DNA of 64,000 bases from positions 930,001-994,000 of the forward strand of contig OZ251248.1 in assembly GCA_965240325.2 (NCBI GenBank), read 5' to 3'. The first letter of the stretch is position 1. Each line of letters begins with the position of its first letter. Source of the stretch: Rebecca billardiae RCC1528 (lineage: Eukaryota; Haptophyta). Below are positions 20,267 to 32,311 of the stretch, in pieces. The position numbers were made by a program, and so were the translations under genes. The notes beneath the pieces were generated by a model, which ran no database searches, was not told where the DNA came from, and saw only the letters and a program-made list of their open reading frames with translations.

Positions 20267-23169
20267 ATGCGGCGCTTGCCGCCGCCCTCGCACCAGCCCT
20301 CGCGCGAGCTCCCCCAGCCCTCGCCCCACCGCCCCGTCGGCTCGGCCCCGCGCTCGCGCTCGCAGCGCTCAGCGGCGGTGGCCGCGTCGTGGGAGCCTTT
20401 GCCCGAGGGCACGCGCAGGCGGCGCGAGGCGAGCTGGCAGAACCGCTGGAGCGTGCTCGACGGGCGCATCCCGCCGTACGACGCGCGGTACGACGCGCAC
20501 TGCCCGTACACCACGCTCCCCGCGTACCGCCAGCACGCCGCGCGCAGCCTCGCGCTGCAGCGGCAGCAGGCGGCGGAGGCGCAGCGCGCAGCCGTCGCCA
20601 ACCGGATCGCTGCGCTGGAGGCGCGGCGGAGAGGGGGCGCGGCGGGGCGCGGACGGCCGGGCAGCGCGTGCCTCCCGAGCACGCACCACGCCGCCGGCAC
20701 GCGCTCGCCCACGGCCTGCGCCTCCTTCCTCTCCTCCTCGCCGTCAGCGACGCTGGGCGCGCCCTCCAGCTATCTTCACGGGGGGGCCTCCGGTGGTGGC
20801 CCCTCCTCCAGCTATCTTCACGGGGGGGCCTCCGGTGGTGGCCCCTCCTCCAGCTATCTGCACGGGGGGGGCTCCGGTCTGGGCGCGGGCAGCAGCGGCA
20901 GCGTGGGCGGCGGTGGGCCGAGGGCGGGCGCGTGGCCCGGGCCGAGCGGCGCGCAGCCGTACGTGCTCGACGAGGGCCTCGCCTCCCGCCCTCGCTCCGC
21001 GCTGCCCCACCACCGCGCCGCGCCGCCGCCAGGCGGGCCGTCCGCCGCGCGCCTGTCGGGCGTCCAACTGACGGAGGAGGCGAGGCGGGCGATCACTGCG
21101 CGCGAGTTTGTGCTGCAGCAGCTGCGGCTGTGTCTGGAGGCGATGGCGGCGGTGCTCGCGGCGGCGCGGGAGGGCGCGCCGAGCCCCGCGCCCGCCGCCG
21201 AGCCCGCGCCGCCCTCCGGGGCGCCGCGGCCTGACGAGCCCGCCGCGCGGCAGCCGGCGGCGGCGGCGGCGGATGGTGGTCCAGGCGAGGCGCCGGCGCC
21301 GAGCGCGGCGCCGGCCGCGGCAGCGCAGGCCGCCGCCAGCTCGGGGGCGTCGGGCACGGGCGCCCCCGCGGCCGACGCGTCTGCGGGGTTTGCCGAGCTC
21401 CGCGCCGAGTTCATCGGGCTGCTGGCTGACCTCCGCACCGCCGGCCAGCGCGTGATGAGCTGCGTCACCCGCTGGCGGCGGCACCGCTCGCCGCAGCCGG
21501 CGACGCTGATGGGTGAGCCGTTTCGTGTGCTGCTCGACGTGTCGCGGGGCTCGCGCGCGGCGATGGTGCTGGCGGAGCGCGCGGGCGAGGGGTGCGTCGA
21601 GGTGTCGTACACGAGCAAGATGCTGGGTGACACGTACTTCCTCGGGCTGGGCGGGCCGTCCGACGTGATGCTGCTGCGGACATTCGGTGCGCGCGCAGCG
21701 CCGCCGTGCGCACACGCGCGCGAGGCGCCGCGCGCACCCCCTCCGCCGCCCACGCGCCACGCCGCCCGCCCCGCTCGCGCCCCCGCCGCAGGCGAGCGGC
21801 CGCCGCGGCGCGCCGACCTCACGCCGCCCTCCGCGCTGACGCAGCTGCCGCCGCCGCTGCTGGTCAGCGATCTCTCGCTCGCACTGCTCGACGACTCGGC
21901 GCGGCCGAGCGCGCAGCACGCGCCGGAGGAGCTCGCGCAGCTCTGGGCCGCCGAGGCGCTGCTGTTCGCCGAGGCCGCGGCCGCTTCCGCGAGGCTTCCG
22001 GACGCTTCCGCGAAGCCTCCGGACGCTTCCGCGAAGCTTCCGGACGCGCTCTCGATCGTCCCAGACGAGGCGCTGGTGGTGGCGGCGCACGCGGCGCTCT
22101 TCGTACCAGCGGAGCAGCGCGGGCTCGCGGCGCAGCTGGCAAGGCTGCGCACCGCGTGGCGGATCCTCCACGGCGAGCCCGACGTCGCCGCCCTGCGCAT
22201 CCAGCGCCTCGTGCGCCTGAAGCGAGCGGCGCGCGCCGCGCGCGCCAAGGCGGACGCTGAGCGGCGCGCGCGGGCGAGGCTGGCGCAGTGGGGGCTGGGC
22301 GACACGGCGCGGGGCGCGGCGGGCGCGCGCGCGGCGCCGGCGGGCGGCGCGACGGCGGGCGCGGCAGAGGCGGCCCCCGCGCCCGCGGGCCCGTCCGCCG
22401 CCGCCGCCGCCAAGGGGAGGCGCGCAGGCCGGCACTCGTCGCTCGCCGACAGCGGCGCGCGCCGCGCGCCGAGCGACCGCGCCGGCGCGGGGGCCGCGAG
22501 GCGGCAGCGGCCCCGATCAGCGTCGGTGCGCGCCGCGGCCCGCGCGGCTGGGCGGCGTGTGCCATTCTTGCGCCGCGCGCGCGCTCGTGCGGTGCGTGCG
22601 GGTGCGAGGTGCGCGCGCGGCTGAGGCGACGCCCCGCCCCCGCCACACGCCGCCCGCCGCCCGCCGCCCGCCGCCCGCCGCCCGCCGCCCGCCGCCCGCC
22701 GCCCGCCGCGCCGCGCTCACAGGCGATCGGCGCCGTCGGCAGGCGGCGCGGCGACAGCCTCGCGGAGCCGGGCGGCGGCGGCGCGGTCCGCGCCGCGCGG
22801 CAGCGCTCGCAGAGCATCGACGAGCGCAGCCAGCGCGCCGAGTCGCTCGAGACCGACGAGCGCGCCGGCGCCGACGCGTCCTCCTCGCCCTCCGGCAGCG
22901 AGACGGAGGACACGAGCTTTGGCGGCACCGAGGTGAGCGGCGCCAACTTCTTCACAAACTTTGACGAAATGGACGAATTCGACGAGCTCGAGAGCATCGC
23001 GGAGTCGGAGGCGCGGCAGGAGCTCGACGCGGAGGAGTCGCTCGTGCACCTGCACGCCATCGACCAGGGCCTCCTCGCGCTCGACGCCAACTTTGCGAGC
23101 TGGGCGCCCAAGCGTGATCTTGCCGCCGTCGCGGGGGCGGCCGTCGGCCGGCGCCGCGCCGGCGCGTGA
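20267..23169 (+). CDS. Large low-complexity protein with an IQ-like motif, function unknown
   Basis: Three exons, 20267-21686, 21792-22525 and 22723-23169 (introns 105 and 197 bp), 866 aa. It opens with a basic, proline-rich region containing RWSVLDGRIPPYDARYDAHCPY, then an arginine/alanine helix, three copies of a 14-residue SSYLHGGASGGGP unit, and Ala/Pro-rich linkers. Residues about 385-475 look folded (FAELRAEFIGLLADLR, VSYTSKMLGDTYFLGLGGPSDVMLL). Near residue 610 an IQ-like helix AALRIQRLVRLKRAARAARA suggests calmodulin binding. The last exon is acidic (NFDEMDEFDELESIAESEA). I do not recognise the family. The second intron is packed with a ccgcccg repeat just before its acceptor. A cytoskeletal or flagellar role would fit the neighbours but is not shown. 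Confidence 0.65.
20764..20889 (+). repeat. Three 42-bp coding tandem repeats
   Basis: Units with ctatcttcac (third: ctatctgcac) start their core at 20770, 20812 and 20854. The first two are essentially identical and the third is diverging. They encode SSYLHGGASGGGP-type units. Confidence 0.85.
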
Positions 23170-23475
23170 AGTGTCTGACGAGCGGTGGCGCCAGCCCGAC
23201 TCCGCGCGCGCGGCTGTCGGGCGGGTGGCGGAGCGCGCTCCGACGGCGCGATGTGACGTGGCACGTGAGCGTTCACGAGTCTGCATCGCTCGCCCGGGGG
23301 TGACGTGGTGCCGAACCCAAGGGGCGCAGTCCGCCATCGCCCTTCGCCGCCAGCCGATGCCAAGCGGCCCGGACTCGGAGAACGAGCAGCCGGATCGCGG
23401 CCCGTAAACATTGTAGTGAGCGCAGCCGTTTGACTCGGCCGAGCTCGCCGGCGGCTGCGCCACCGACCCGCTGAG
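23170..23475. other. Intergenic between tandem genes
   Basis: 306 bp between the stop of the IQ-motif gene and the start of the J-domain gene, probably 3' end plus promoter. No recognisable element apart from a palindromic-looking gacgtggcacgtgagcg near 23257. Confidence 0.4.
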
Positions 23476-24262
23476 ATGGAGGAAGCGCGGCCAGTGGACA
23501 CGACGCGGCGGCGGCTGCTCGACGTGGCGGCGCAGCTGGAGGAGGAGCAGGCGCAGCGCGAGCGGTGGCACGCGCAGCGCGAGGCCGAGCTCCTTGAGCG
23601 CGCCGACGCCGCCGAGCGCGAGCGTGGCGAGCTCCGCCTCCTCGTCGCGTGGGTGCGCAAGGAGCGCGACAAGATGGCGTCGGAGAACGCCGAGCTGCGG
23701 CGCGCGCTCGACGCGGCGCGCGCGGAGAGCGGCGAGGGCGAGCGCGTGCGCGAGCTGACGTGTGAGCTGCTCCAGACGCGCTTCGCCCTCGCCGACCTCG
23801 CCGCCGCCGCCGATCCCGGGCCCGAGCGCAGCCGCGCCGACGGCGCGGACAAGGAGAATGTTGGGCCGAACGCTCGGCCGCGCGCCGCGCCGCCGCAGGG
23901 CGCGCGCTGGGTGGCGAGCGCGCTGGACGGGTGCTCGCGTGACGCACTGCTCGCCTCGGCGCGCGGCGCTGACGTGCGCCGCATCACCGAGCTGCTCTGG
24001 CCGACGGCGCGGCTGGCGGCGGCAGGGGATTCGCCCGCAGCCGCGGCAGCGGCGGCGGCAGCGGAGGCAGGGGCGCGCGCCGCCGGCACGCCGCCGCTCG
24101 CCGAGACGTTGGGCGCGGCGCTGCGCGCGCTACTCGCGCGCTACGCCGCGCCGGGCGACGAGGACGACGACGAGTACCTGCCCCCGGACGTCGCGCGCGT
24201 GTGCGACGCGCTCATCGACCTCGGCGCCGAGCTTGACGGCACGGCGGGCGTGCGCGCCGCGG

Positions 24263-24298
<36 letters not shown>

Positions 24299-26324
24299 GC
24301 GGCGGCGGCAGCGACGACGAGCAGCAGCGGAGGCGCGTGGCGGGCGCGCGGGCGCGCGGCGGCGCCGGCGGTCCTGGCGCGGGGCGGCTGCAGCCGCTGC
24401 TGCACGCGGTGGTCGCGGCGGGCGGCGCGCCCGCCGCTCTCGGCTTTGCGCTCCGCGCCGGAGCGAGTGTCGACGCCCTCGACGCGGCCGGCCGCACGGC
24501 GCTGCACGTGGCCGTGGAGACGGGGCGCGCGGCCGCGGCGCGCGCGCTCGTCGAGGCGGGTGCGCGCGCGCCTGCGAGACACACAGCGCGCGCGCGCGCG
24601 CGTCAGAGAGTCAGAGAGCGCGGCGCGCGCACTCGCTCACGCTCCGCGCGCGCCGCGCGCCCCGCGCGCGCGCGCAGGCGCGAGTATTCTCGCGCGCGAC
24701 GGCCGCGGTCGCACGGCGGAGCAGGCCGCGGCGGCGCTCGACGGCGCCGCGGCGCCGCCGTTGGCGCCGGCGTCGGACGGCGAGGCGCCGCCGCCCTCGT
24801 CGGTGGGTGCGGTCTTCGCCGACGGCTCTCTCATCTTCTGGTCGCTCGTGCGCACCGCCAACGCCCTCTACAAAGACGGCCAGTTTGCAGCGGCGCGCGC
24901 GCAGTACGCCGAGATCCTATCTCGCGCGCGGCGCGGCGCGCTCGAGCTGCATATTGACGACGCGAACCTCGCGACGATCCACTACAACTGGGCGCGCGCG
25001 GCGTACAAGGACGGGCTGCACTGCGAGGTGCGTGGGGCTGGCCGCCGCGTGCGCCGCGCGAGGGCCCCCGCACCTGTCTGGCGCGCGCGGCCGCGCGCGC
25101 GCCGCCGCTGACCGGCGCGCGGCCGACGCGCGCGCGCGCGTGCGCACGCACCCGGCGCAGGCGCTGGAGCACTGCGAGCGCGCGCTCGAGCACCAGCCGG
25201 GGTACTCGAACGCGCTCGCGCAGCGCGCGCAGTGCCAGATGGAGCTGCTCGATTACGACGGCGCCACCTCGACTTACGAGCAGCTCACGCGCGCGGCGGC
25301 CGCGGCGGCGGTCGCGGCTTCGCCGCTCGGCGGCGGCGCGGGCGCGTCGTCGCCCGCGCACGGCTCGGCGGCGATGGCGGAGTGGGCGGAGCTGCACGCG
25401 CACGCGCGCGCGCTGCGCGACGCGGACCCGTGCGAGGTGCTCAGCCTCGACGCCGCCGCGCTCGGCCCGCCGCTCGACGAGTCGGCGCTTAAGCGAGCGT
25501 ACCGCGCGGCCGCGCTGCGGTGGCATCCGGACAAACACACCGCGTCGGCCGAGGCGGGCGCGCGCGCGCTCAACGCGTTTCAGAGGGTCTCGGCGGCGCA
25601 CGCGCTGCTCTCGGATGACGTGCAGCGCGCGGAGTACGTGGCGCGCGCGCGCGCCTTCGCTGAGCCGCGCATGCCGCCGCCGCCGCAAGCGCCGCCAGCG
25701 CCGCCCGCGCACGCCGCCGCTGGCTGCTCCGCGTCGCCGGGCGGCGCGGGCGCGCGCGGCGGCGGCGCTCACTACGACTTTGGCGGGGCGCCGCAGGCGC
25801 CGCCCGCGCACGCCGCCGCTGGCTGCTCCGCGTCGCCGGGCGGCGCGGGCGCGCGCGGCGGCGCTCACTACGACTTTGGCGGCGGGGCGGGCGGCGCGCG
25901 CGGCACGCGCGCTGAGGATGGGCTGGGCGCCGGGCGCGGCGCCGACGCGCCCCGCAGCGCCGAGGCGGCGCGCGCGGGCGGCGCGCGCTTCAGCACGCCC
26001 TCGCGCACGACGCCCGCCCGACCGCCGCGCGCGGCCACGCACCACCGCGCCGCGTTTGGGGCCGCCTCGGGCGGCGGCGCCGGCGCCGCCGCGTACGACG
26101 GGCGGCAGGCGTACGCGTCGTCGCCGCCGCCGATGGCCACGCCGCCGCGCGAGTCGCCGCTCAAGCCGGCATACGCGTCGCGCGCGCAGCAGCACGCCGC
26201 CGCCGCCGCCGCTGCCTACGACGACGTGCCGCTGCCCACGCCGCGCAGCGCGGCGCGGCGCACGAGCGGCGGCGCGCACTATAACGCGCACGCGCCGCCG
26301 CAGCCCGCGTTCGACTTTGTCTGA
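23476..26324 (+). CDS. Coiled-coil / ankyrin / TPR / J-domain co-chaperone
   Basis: Three exons, 23476-24559, 24678-25027 and 25161-26324 (introns 118 and 133 bp), 865 aa. Residues 1-95 are a charged coiled coil. A DKENVG motif and a poly-Asp then poly-Gly stretch precede ankyrin-like repeats (LHAVVAAGG, GRTALHVAVETGR) that continue across the first splice into ASILARDGRGRTA. TPR helices follow (ANALYKDGQFAAARAQYAEIL, HYNWARAAYKDG, ALEHCERALEHQPGYSNAL), and then a J-domain with PCEVLSLD, LKRAYRAAALRWHPDKH and an HPD tripeptide. TPR plus J-domain is the DNAJC7-like layout; the HPD loop stimulates Hsp70 ATPase. The C-terminus holds Gly/Ala repeats with HYDFGG copies. The ankyrin and coiled-coil additions are unusual. 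Confidence 0.85.
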
Positions 26325-27159
26325 GAACGTGACTCGCCGAGCCTGGCGCACACCGCGCGTTCGCGCGCGCTCCGGCCGTCGGCCGTCGAGCCCGCCCGCG
26401 CACGTGCCCGCTCCGCGTTCGAGCCGACGGACGGCGAGTCCTCCAGGCCACATTGAGCATGTTGCACCGGGCGCCGCACTTGTGATGATTGTATTATAAT
26501 GGTGATGAGGATACCGATCGCCTGATATGGGTTGGCGCTGCGCGTCAACTTGGGCTGGAAACCTGTTTCTGAAACGCATGATGGCACGCCGGGCCGGTAG
26601 CCCGAGCTCGGAATTCCGACGCTGCCAACGGCGCCACAGGGGCGCAGCGGCGGGGCTGACGACGCGCGCGCGTGTGCACGTCTGACCACGGAGTGCGCGC
26701 TGCAATGACTGGCCCGTCCGCAGCACCACGCCCCGCGCTGTGAGTGAGAGTGTGGCCCGCGCCCAAGCGAGAACGCGGGCCGGGCGGCACTCCGCCGACC
26801 TCGCCGGCCGCCGACCAGCCCGCGGCCGCCTGCTGCAGCTCGTGGAACACGCAGTCGCGCGCTCGCGCGTGGAGGGCGGACCTGCGCGTATGCGCCCGCC
26901 GGGCTTGCCGCTTCATCCGCTGGCACCGCAGTGCAGGTCGAGCCGTCCGCCGCCCACCGAGCCGGCGCCACGCCTCGCGCTCGTGCTCGAGCTGAGGCGG
27001 CGGCGTGTCGCCCGAGCCGGCGGGGTCGCGCGCGTGCGCGTGGTGGGCAGCCTCGCGCGTGCGCCCGCCGCGCGCCCCGCGTCTCTCGCTTGGCGCCGCA
27101 CGCGAGCCGCTCGTCGCGCGACCGAACGAGACGTCAATCGCAAGGGCGACCCTTGGAAT
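26325..27159. other. Intergenic
   Basis: No gene recognised. An AT-richer patch lies near 26480-26530. Confidence 0.45.
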
Positions 27160-28713
27160 TCATGCTCGGAAGTCCCACAGCGGGACTTCTCCGAGCTTAC
27201 AGGATCGCCAGTGAAAACCTCCCGCGCCCCTCGAGATCATACGGAGTTGGCGGCGAGATCGCGCTCTTGCGGCGGCGGCGGGCGGGAGCGCGCGCCGGCG
27301 CTCGCTCGCGCGCTCGCTGCCCGCAGCGCGCGCGTCAGGTCGTCGTGAGCGCTTGCGCACCGGCGCTAGGGCGCGTGCCACCTGCGCACGCCGCTGGTTC
27401 GCGCCTGCGCGCTCTGCTCCGCCGCTGCGGCGCTTGCGAGCGCTCGCCGTGTCTTGCGCCGGTTCCGGCCCGCCGCGTCGAAAGCCTGGTTGTGCGGCCA
27501 GCCAAGTGTGGCGTTTGCGGCTTGGCGCGCGAGCGCGCGACGCAGCGGATGGCGCGTGTGAGCCGTCCAGCCAGCGTCACTCGCCTCGTGCGCCGCGCGC
27601 CGACCGCGCGCCCCAGATTCGACGCCAAGCGCTGCTCGGTCACGGTGAGACGGGAGTCGGCGCTCCGCATCGCAGAGCCGCGTGTGGTCGCGCAGAAGAG
27701 GCCGCGCGTGGCCGGCGCGGCCGCTTTGTGCCGTGGTCTAGGCTTCAATCGCGTCCGCAGTTGCTTGCCTTGCCCAAGCGGTCACGCCGCACTCACGAGT
27801 GGGCGACTTGACCTGACTCTGCGTGCCGGGCCGTATCACTCGTGCCGCCAGCCGTGGGCTCGAACAAACCCATCCAGCCATCCTACTCCATTGGTATACG
27901 GCTTCAAGAACTCGATGGTTATGGTCTGGTAGCGCGCTGATGGCACGTGCACGATCTCCGTGAGCGCAGCTCTTCCACGCAATGGCTTATGTGGCTACGA
28001 TCGGTGACGGCGTGACCTCGAGACACCTTCTGGAATCCACCTCACGTGTCACGCGCTGTGTACGGGCAGAAGATGAGTGACCTCGTGGGCGAGGCATGCG
28101 TTCTCACCGACTGCGGACGCGATTGAAGCCTAGACCACGGCACAAAGCGGCCGCGCCGGCCACGCGCGGCCTCTTCTGCGCGACCACACGCGGCTCTGCG
28201 ATGCGGAGCGCCGACTCCCGTCTCACCGTGACCGAGCAGCGCTCGTCGTCGAATCTGGGGCGCGCGGTCGGCGCGCGGCGCACGAGGCGAGTGACACTGG
28301 CTGGACGGCTCACACGCGCCATCCGCTGCGTCGCGCGCTCGCGCGCCAAGCCGCAAACGCCACACTTGGCTGGCCGCACAACCAGGCTTTCGACGCGGCG
28401 GGCCGGGAGCCGGCGCAAGACATGGCGAGCGCTCGCAAGCGCCGCAGCGGCGGAGCAGAGCGCGCAGGCGCGAACCAGCGGCGTGCGCAGGTGGCACGCG
28501 CCCTAGCGCCGGCGCGCAAGCGCTCACGACGACCTGACGCGCGCGCTGCGGGCAGCGAGCGCGCGAGCGAGCGCCGGCGCGCGCTCCCGCCCGCCGCCCG
28601 CCGCAAGAGCGCGATCTCGCCGCCAACTCCGTATGATCTCGAGGGGCGCGGGAGGTCTTCACTGGCGATCCTGTAAGCTCGGAGAAGTCCCGCTGTGGGA
28701 CTTCCGAGCATGA
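27160..28713. repeat. Long inverted repeat (about 603-bp arms, 348-bp spacer)
   Basis: Left arm 27160-27761 and right arm 28110-28713 are inverted near-identical copies with small indels, for example in the ggcggcggcggg tract. Each outer end carries a small stem (cggaagtcccacagcgggacttctccg). The spacer 27762-28109 has no recognised gene. Overall architecture matches the fold-back repeat at 9264-10321 although the sequence is different. Confidence 0.9.
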
Positions 28714-28817
28714 GAATGGCGTGGGCTCTCCGCCTTGTCGTCCTTCACGGGACGTCGTCGATGCGAGACGCGGTTGCTCCGATGCTCGTAGTCCAATGCA
28801 AGATGATACCCGCGTGC

Positions 28818-28863
28818 CAATATCAGCGCGCCCCTCTGCTCGTGAAATGTCTAGCGAGAAAGT
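28818..28863 (+). repeat. 46-bp dispersed repeat, copy 1
   Basis: The same 46 bases (caatatcagcgcgcccctct ... gagaaagt) occur in direct orientation at 34366-34411. Confidence 0.88.
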
Positions 28864-29049
28864 ACGCGTCTAGCCGGGCGAGAGTCAAACATGCCGGCCC
28901 GTGCCAGGCGGGGGATGTGTGACCACGGATCCCATCCGTGAGCACGCGCAAAGCGCTGGAGCGCGCGATAGGTGTTGGCAGTAGTCTACCCGACACACGG
29001 CGGCTCGGTCGCGCTGGAGAGGCGCTCCGACATCGTCGGGAGCGTTCAG
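28862..29049 (+). repeat. Dispersed 188-bp repeat, copy 2
   Basis: Inverted relative to 11409-11596 and the same length. Its left edge coincides with the right edge of the 46-bp repeat. Confidence 0.85.
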
Positions 29050-29162
29050 ATACGGAGATAAGCCCATTTCACGTAACCAACCTCGAATAGCTGGCGGGAG
29101 TCTGAACTACAAACCCGGCGCGGAAAATGAAAACGCGCTAAGCCCGGCCGCCCTCGCCTCGC

Positions 29163-30050
29163 TCACTGCCGGGTCGCTTCGCTCACTACCGGGCGCCCTC
29201 GCAGCTCCCACGCTTGGCCTTCTTGGCCCAATGCGGGTGGCATATAGAAAGCTCCTTCACAGGCCGCAGGGCGGCCGTGGGGCGCGCACCCGGGCTGCTG
29301 TGACCACGATATCCGTCGGGGGGAGGCGCGTCCGGCGCAGTGCATGGCCGTCACGCACTTCTTGCCTCGCGCCAAGCTCTGATTGCGTGTCTCGCCCGCA
29401 GCTCGCCGGCCGAATTGCGCGGCGTGCAACGCGTGCACAGTGCCGTCGTCCGCGCGCACCTCGTACCACGGGAGGGAGCGCTGCTGTGCTCCGACCACCG
29501 CCGCCGGATGCGCTCCTGTCACCACCCCGCGCATCTCGTGATCGGCGTCGCCGGCGTGAATTCGCACCGTGCACCCGGGCAGCACGAGGCCCTGCCGAGA
29601 GAGCTGCAGCGGCGAGCTCGCCAGCGTGATCTGCCCGCACTCGGCGAGGACGGTGCTGCCGTCGGGTTTGAGCACCTCGTACGCAACGGAGGGAGACTGC
29701 TGTCGGTTGCTGTCCACTGCTCGCAGCACGGTGCATGGCGCGAGGCTCGAGCGGCGCGTCTTGTCGCGCATGACGATCTGCGCGCCACTCACCGCTCCCG
29801 GCACCACGCCCCAGCACATGCTGTCGCGTTGGAGGTGCTGCGTGAAGGCACAGCGCACCAGGAGGTTCTCGATCAGGCACTCACGATCTGAGTCCGCCTC
29901 GGCGTCCACGAGCGCTCTGACGTGATGCATGGCGCGAGCTGAGTCGCCATCGTGGCCATCGGTGCGCACGCGGCGCGGAGCGAGCTCCGGAGTCATGGGT
30001 GCGTGCGCCGGCACGGCGGCGACCGTCGCGAGCAGCAGGTGCGACGCCAT
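29163..30050 (-). CDS. Hypothetical protein, 295 aa
   Basis: Single open frame with a more balanced residue composition than the surrounding shadow frames. The N-terminus (MASHLLLATVAAVPAHA) could be a short signal sequence. Segments such as AYEVLKPDGSTVLAECGQITL and WYEVRADDGTVHALHAAQF look like beta-rich folded repeats, loosely Tudor-like. I recognise no family. On the sense strand CCAAT boxes lie about 180 bp upstream (complement of gattggttgg near 30226). It sits in a repeat-rich region, so an accessory or transposon-derived gene is possible. Confidence 0.42.
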   Translation of the reverse strand: MASHLLLATVAAVPAHAPMTPELAPRRVRTDGHDGDSARAMHHVRALVDAEADSDRECLIENLLVRCAFTQHLQRDSMCWGVVPGAVSGAQIVMRDKTRRSSLAPCTVLRAVDSNRQQSPSVAYEVLKPDGSTVLAECGQITLASSPLQLSRQGLVLPGCTVRIHAGDADHEMRGVVTGAHPAAVVGAQQRSLPWYEVRADDGTVHALHAAQFGRRAAGETRNQSLARGKKCVTAMHCAGRASPRRISWSQQPGCAPHGRPAACEGAFYMPPALGQEGQAWELRGRPVVSEATRQ

Positions 30051-32311
30051 GGGCAGAGGATGGGCGAGGGGTGTGGGCCGTTTGCCGGTGCTCGGTCAGT
30101 GGATCGCTTTGGATTGCTTTTGCGCGCGGACGGCGGTCCGGGCCGGGGCTCGCACGCGGTCCGTTGTTCCCGACCCATTTGGCCCAACTCGATCGCAAGG
30201 GCACATCAGTTGAATGTGCTTTCTGATTGGTTGGAGGGTACACCTTGAAAAAACGCCACCAGCGTTCGCGGCCACATTGAGAAGTTTTTCACGGCTCATT
30301 GATCGACGCTAAGCAAGAATCCACCATTAAGGCAGGTCGGCCAAGGGAATCACGTCCATCGATACGCGACCAATCAACAGGCTCCATTCGGTTTACTCAT
30401 GATTCCGGCGAGGCTGGTAATGCGGGTAGATGAAATGGCGCTGTCTGATTGGTCAGCCGTTTGCTATCGTTCCTTCGCGGCATCCAATCATCTGCAACTC
30501 TGAAACGAAGAACAGGGCCCAGGTCTCTTTTCGGGTGCTCGGTAGATCGAAAGCGGGCGCTCGCCCCTCCGAGCAAAGGACTCCGAGCGAGCGAGGCTCG
30601 CCATCCACCTGCGCCGCGGGCGGGCGGCTGGGCCACGCATCGCGTGAGGTCGTGCAGCCGTTGCGTTGCCCTGCTGTGGGCGTGTGCTGCCTGGGCTGCG
30701 GCAGATCAGCACTATGCTTCAGCCTGCCACGCAAGTGCTCCTCCTTGACACCGTCTCCGGGTCTGGAAGTCATGCGCGCCGGCCCCGAGCGCCCGATCCG
30801 CTGAGCCGCGTGTCGGCATGGCGCAAGCGTGCGCGCGCATGATGCGCGACACTGTGAGTCGGTGTCGCGGCTGCCATCGACGAATATAGCTCTTCATGGG
30901 CGCATATGGTGGTAATCCGCCCGAAGTCCGCCGACGCATTCACTTGCAGTGGCACGAAGGCTTGCGCGCTCTCACTCACTCCGAGCCCGCGGTCCGCGCG
31001 ACTGGTCAGCTTTTGGCCTGTCTGCGCAGACGCGCGGGCGCGTACTGGCGAGAGCGCGTTAGGGCTGCTTAAGCTGCAGAACAGTACTACGCTTGTCCTC
31101 GCCGCACACCCGCTCCTCCTTGACGACGTCTCAGCGTCTCAAAGCCATGCGCGCCACCCGTTGCGGACAAGGGAAGCCGATCGGATCCGACTGATCAGCG
31201 GCGAGTGCGCACGCGCGTGATGAGCGACAGGGTGGACTGCAGGCGTGACCACTACAGGCGAATGCAGCCTTACTTGGCACACATTGAGCCGCCTGAATCG
31301 TATCCACCCGTAGATTTGTCGCGCACCAAAGGCGTGCACGCTCTCAAGCCCGGCGCCGTCATTGAATCCGAGCCCGGGCGGTTCTGCGGATGGTCGTCTG
31401 CTCTCTGCACAGACGTGTGGGCCCAAGCTGGCGCGAAGGATCGCGCGGTAATCAGGGCTACGCTCACCCACGTCCCACAGCGGATCGACCCCCTATATCT
31501 CTCACTGTGCACGCGCACTTCTCCCTATTGACCTGCTACCGCCGAATGACGGGCCCGCGGACTGTCTGCCCTTCCGCTCGCGGTTGCACGCCGCCGCGTG
31601 CAACCCTTGGAGACCCGCAGGCGGTGGGAAGGGAGAACGCTCGCAGGGCGGCGTCACGCGTGATGCTGTTCTGCCGCAGCCCATGCAGCGCGCGCCCACT
31701 GCAGGGCAACGCGGCGGCGGACGCGTTTCGTGCGGCCCAGTACAACGTGACGGTGGCGGCGGACGGGCGAAGGGCAAAAAGCGCCGCCTCCGTCCTCCAA
31801 CGAAGACCCACGAGGCTAGTGAAAGGGTCCACTCCCGAAATCCCTTTGCTGGAGCTTGCGCATCTGCGGCTTCGGCGCCTATCGTCCGAGATTCGCACGC
31901 TTCCCAGCTGATTATTGCCGCAGGTAAGTGCACCTTAGGCGATCAAAAAATGAGCCCTATGCAGTTCACGTGAGAACGAATGTAGAGGGCCACGGACGCT
32001 GGTGGCGTTTTTTCAAGGTGGCTTAACCCGCCCGAATCTTGTAGTTATGTTTGTCCGTGCGAGCTGCGTGGCCACAACAAGGCCGACTCGCGTCGCGGTA
32101 AAAGTTGAAGTTCGGTGTCGCTCGGCGCTCGCCAACGTGCTCCGCTCCGCACGCCACGACCTTCGCCCCTGCGTCCGCGTCCCGGTGCCGCAGGCGGCCA
32201 ACGGTCCGACGTGATGCCCACCGTCAGTGGATCACGACGCGTCTGAAACTGCACCTCTCACTACACCTTGACCTGTTCATCCGACTCGGTCACGACCGTG
32301 CACCGTGCGAG
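30051..32311. other. Intergenic with CCAAT-motif cluster and diverged repeats
   Basis: GATTGG/CCAATC motifs recur near 30226, 30370, 30450 and 30483. A motif around ctcctccttgac at about 30727 recurs diverged near 31112. A region at about 30560-30720 is repeated inverted and diverged at about 31650-31790 (shared ttctgccgcagccc / gcagggcaacgc). No gene is convincing. Confidence 0.4.
30560..31790. repeat. Diverged inverted repeat, about 160-bp arms
   Basis: Arms approximately 30560-30720 and 31650-31790; short frames in them give similar peptides (CRSPGSTRPQQGNA versus CRSPCSARPLQGNA). Edges are approximate. Confidence 0.5.

Larger units (their letters stand above)
28714..29162. other. Intergenic with junction of two dispersed repeats
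   Basis: Contains the 46-bp repeat at 28818-28863 joined directly to the 188-bp repeat at 28862-29049. No gene recognised. Confidence 0.5.

Noticed and set aside
20744-22435. Long antisense frames over the IQ-motif gene
   Set aside because: No motifs; a product of GC-rich codon third positions. The sense frame splices consistently in phase.
26931-27932. 333-codon frame running through the fold-back repeat
   Set aside because: It is mirrored in the other arm and has no motif. It is best explained by repeat DNA with few stops.
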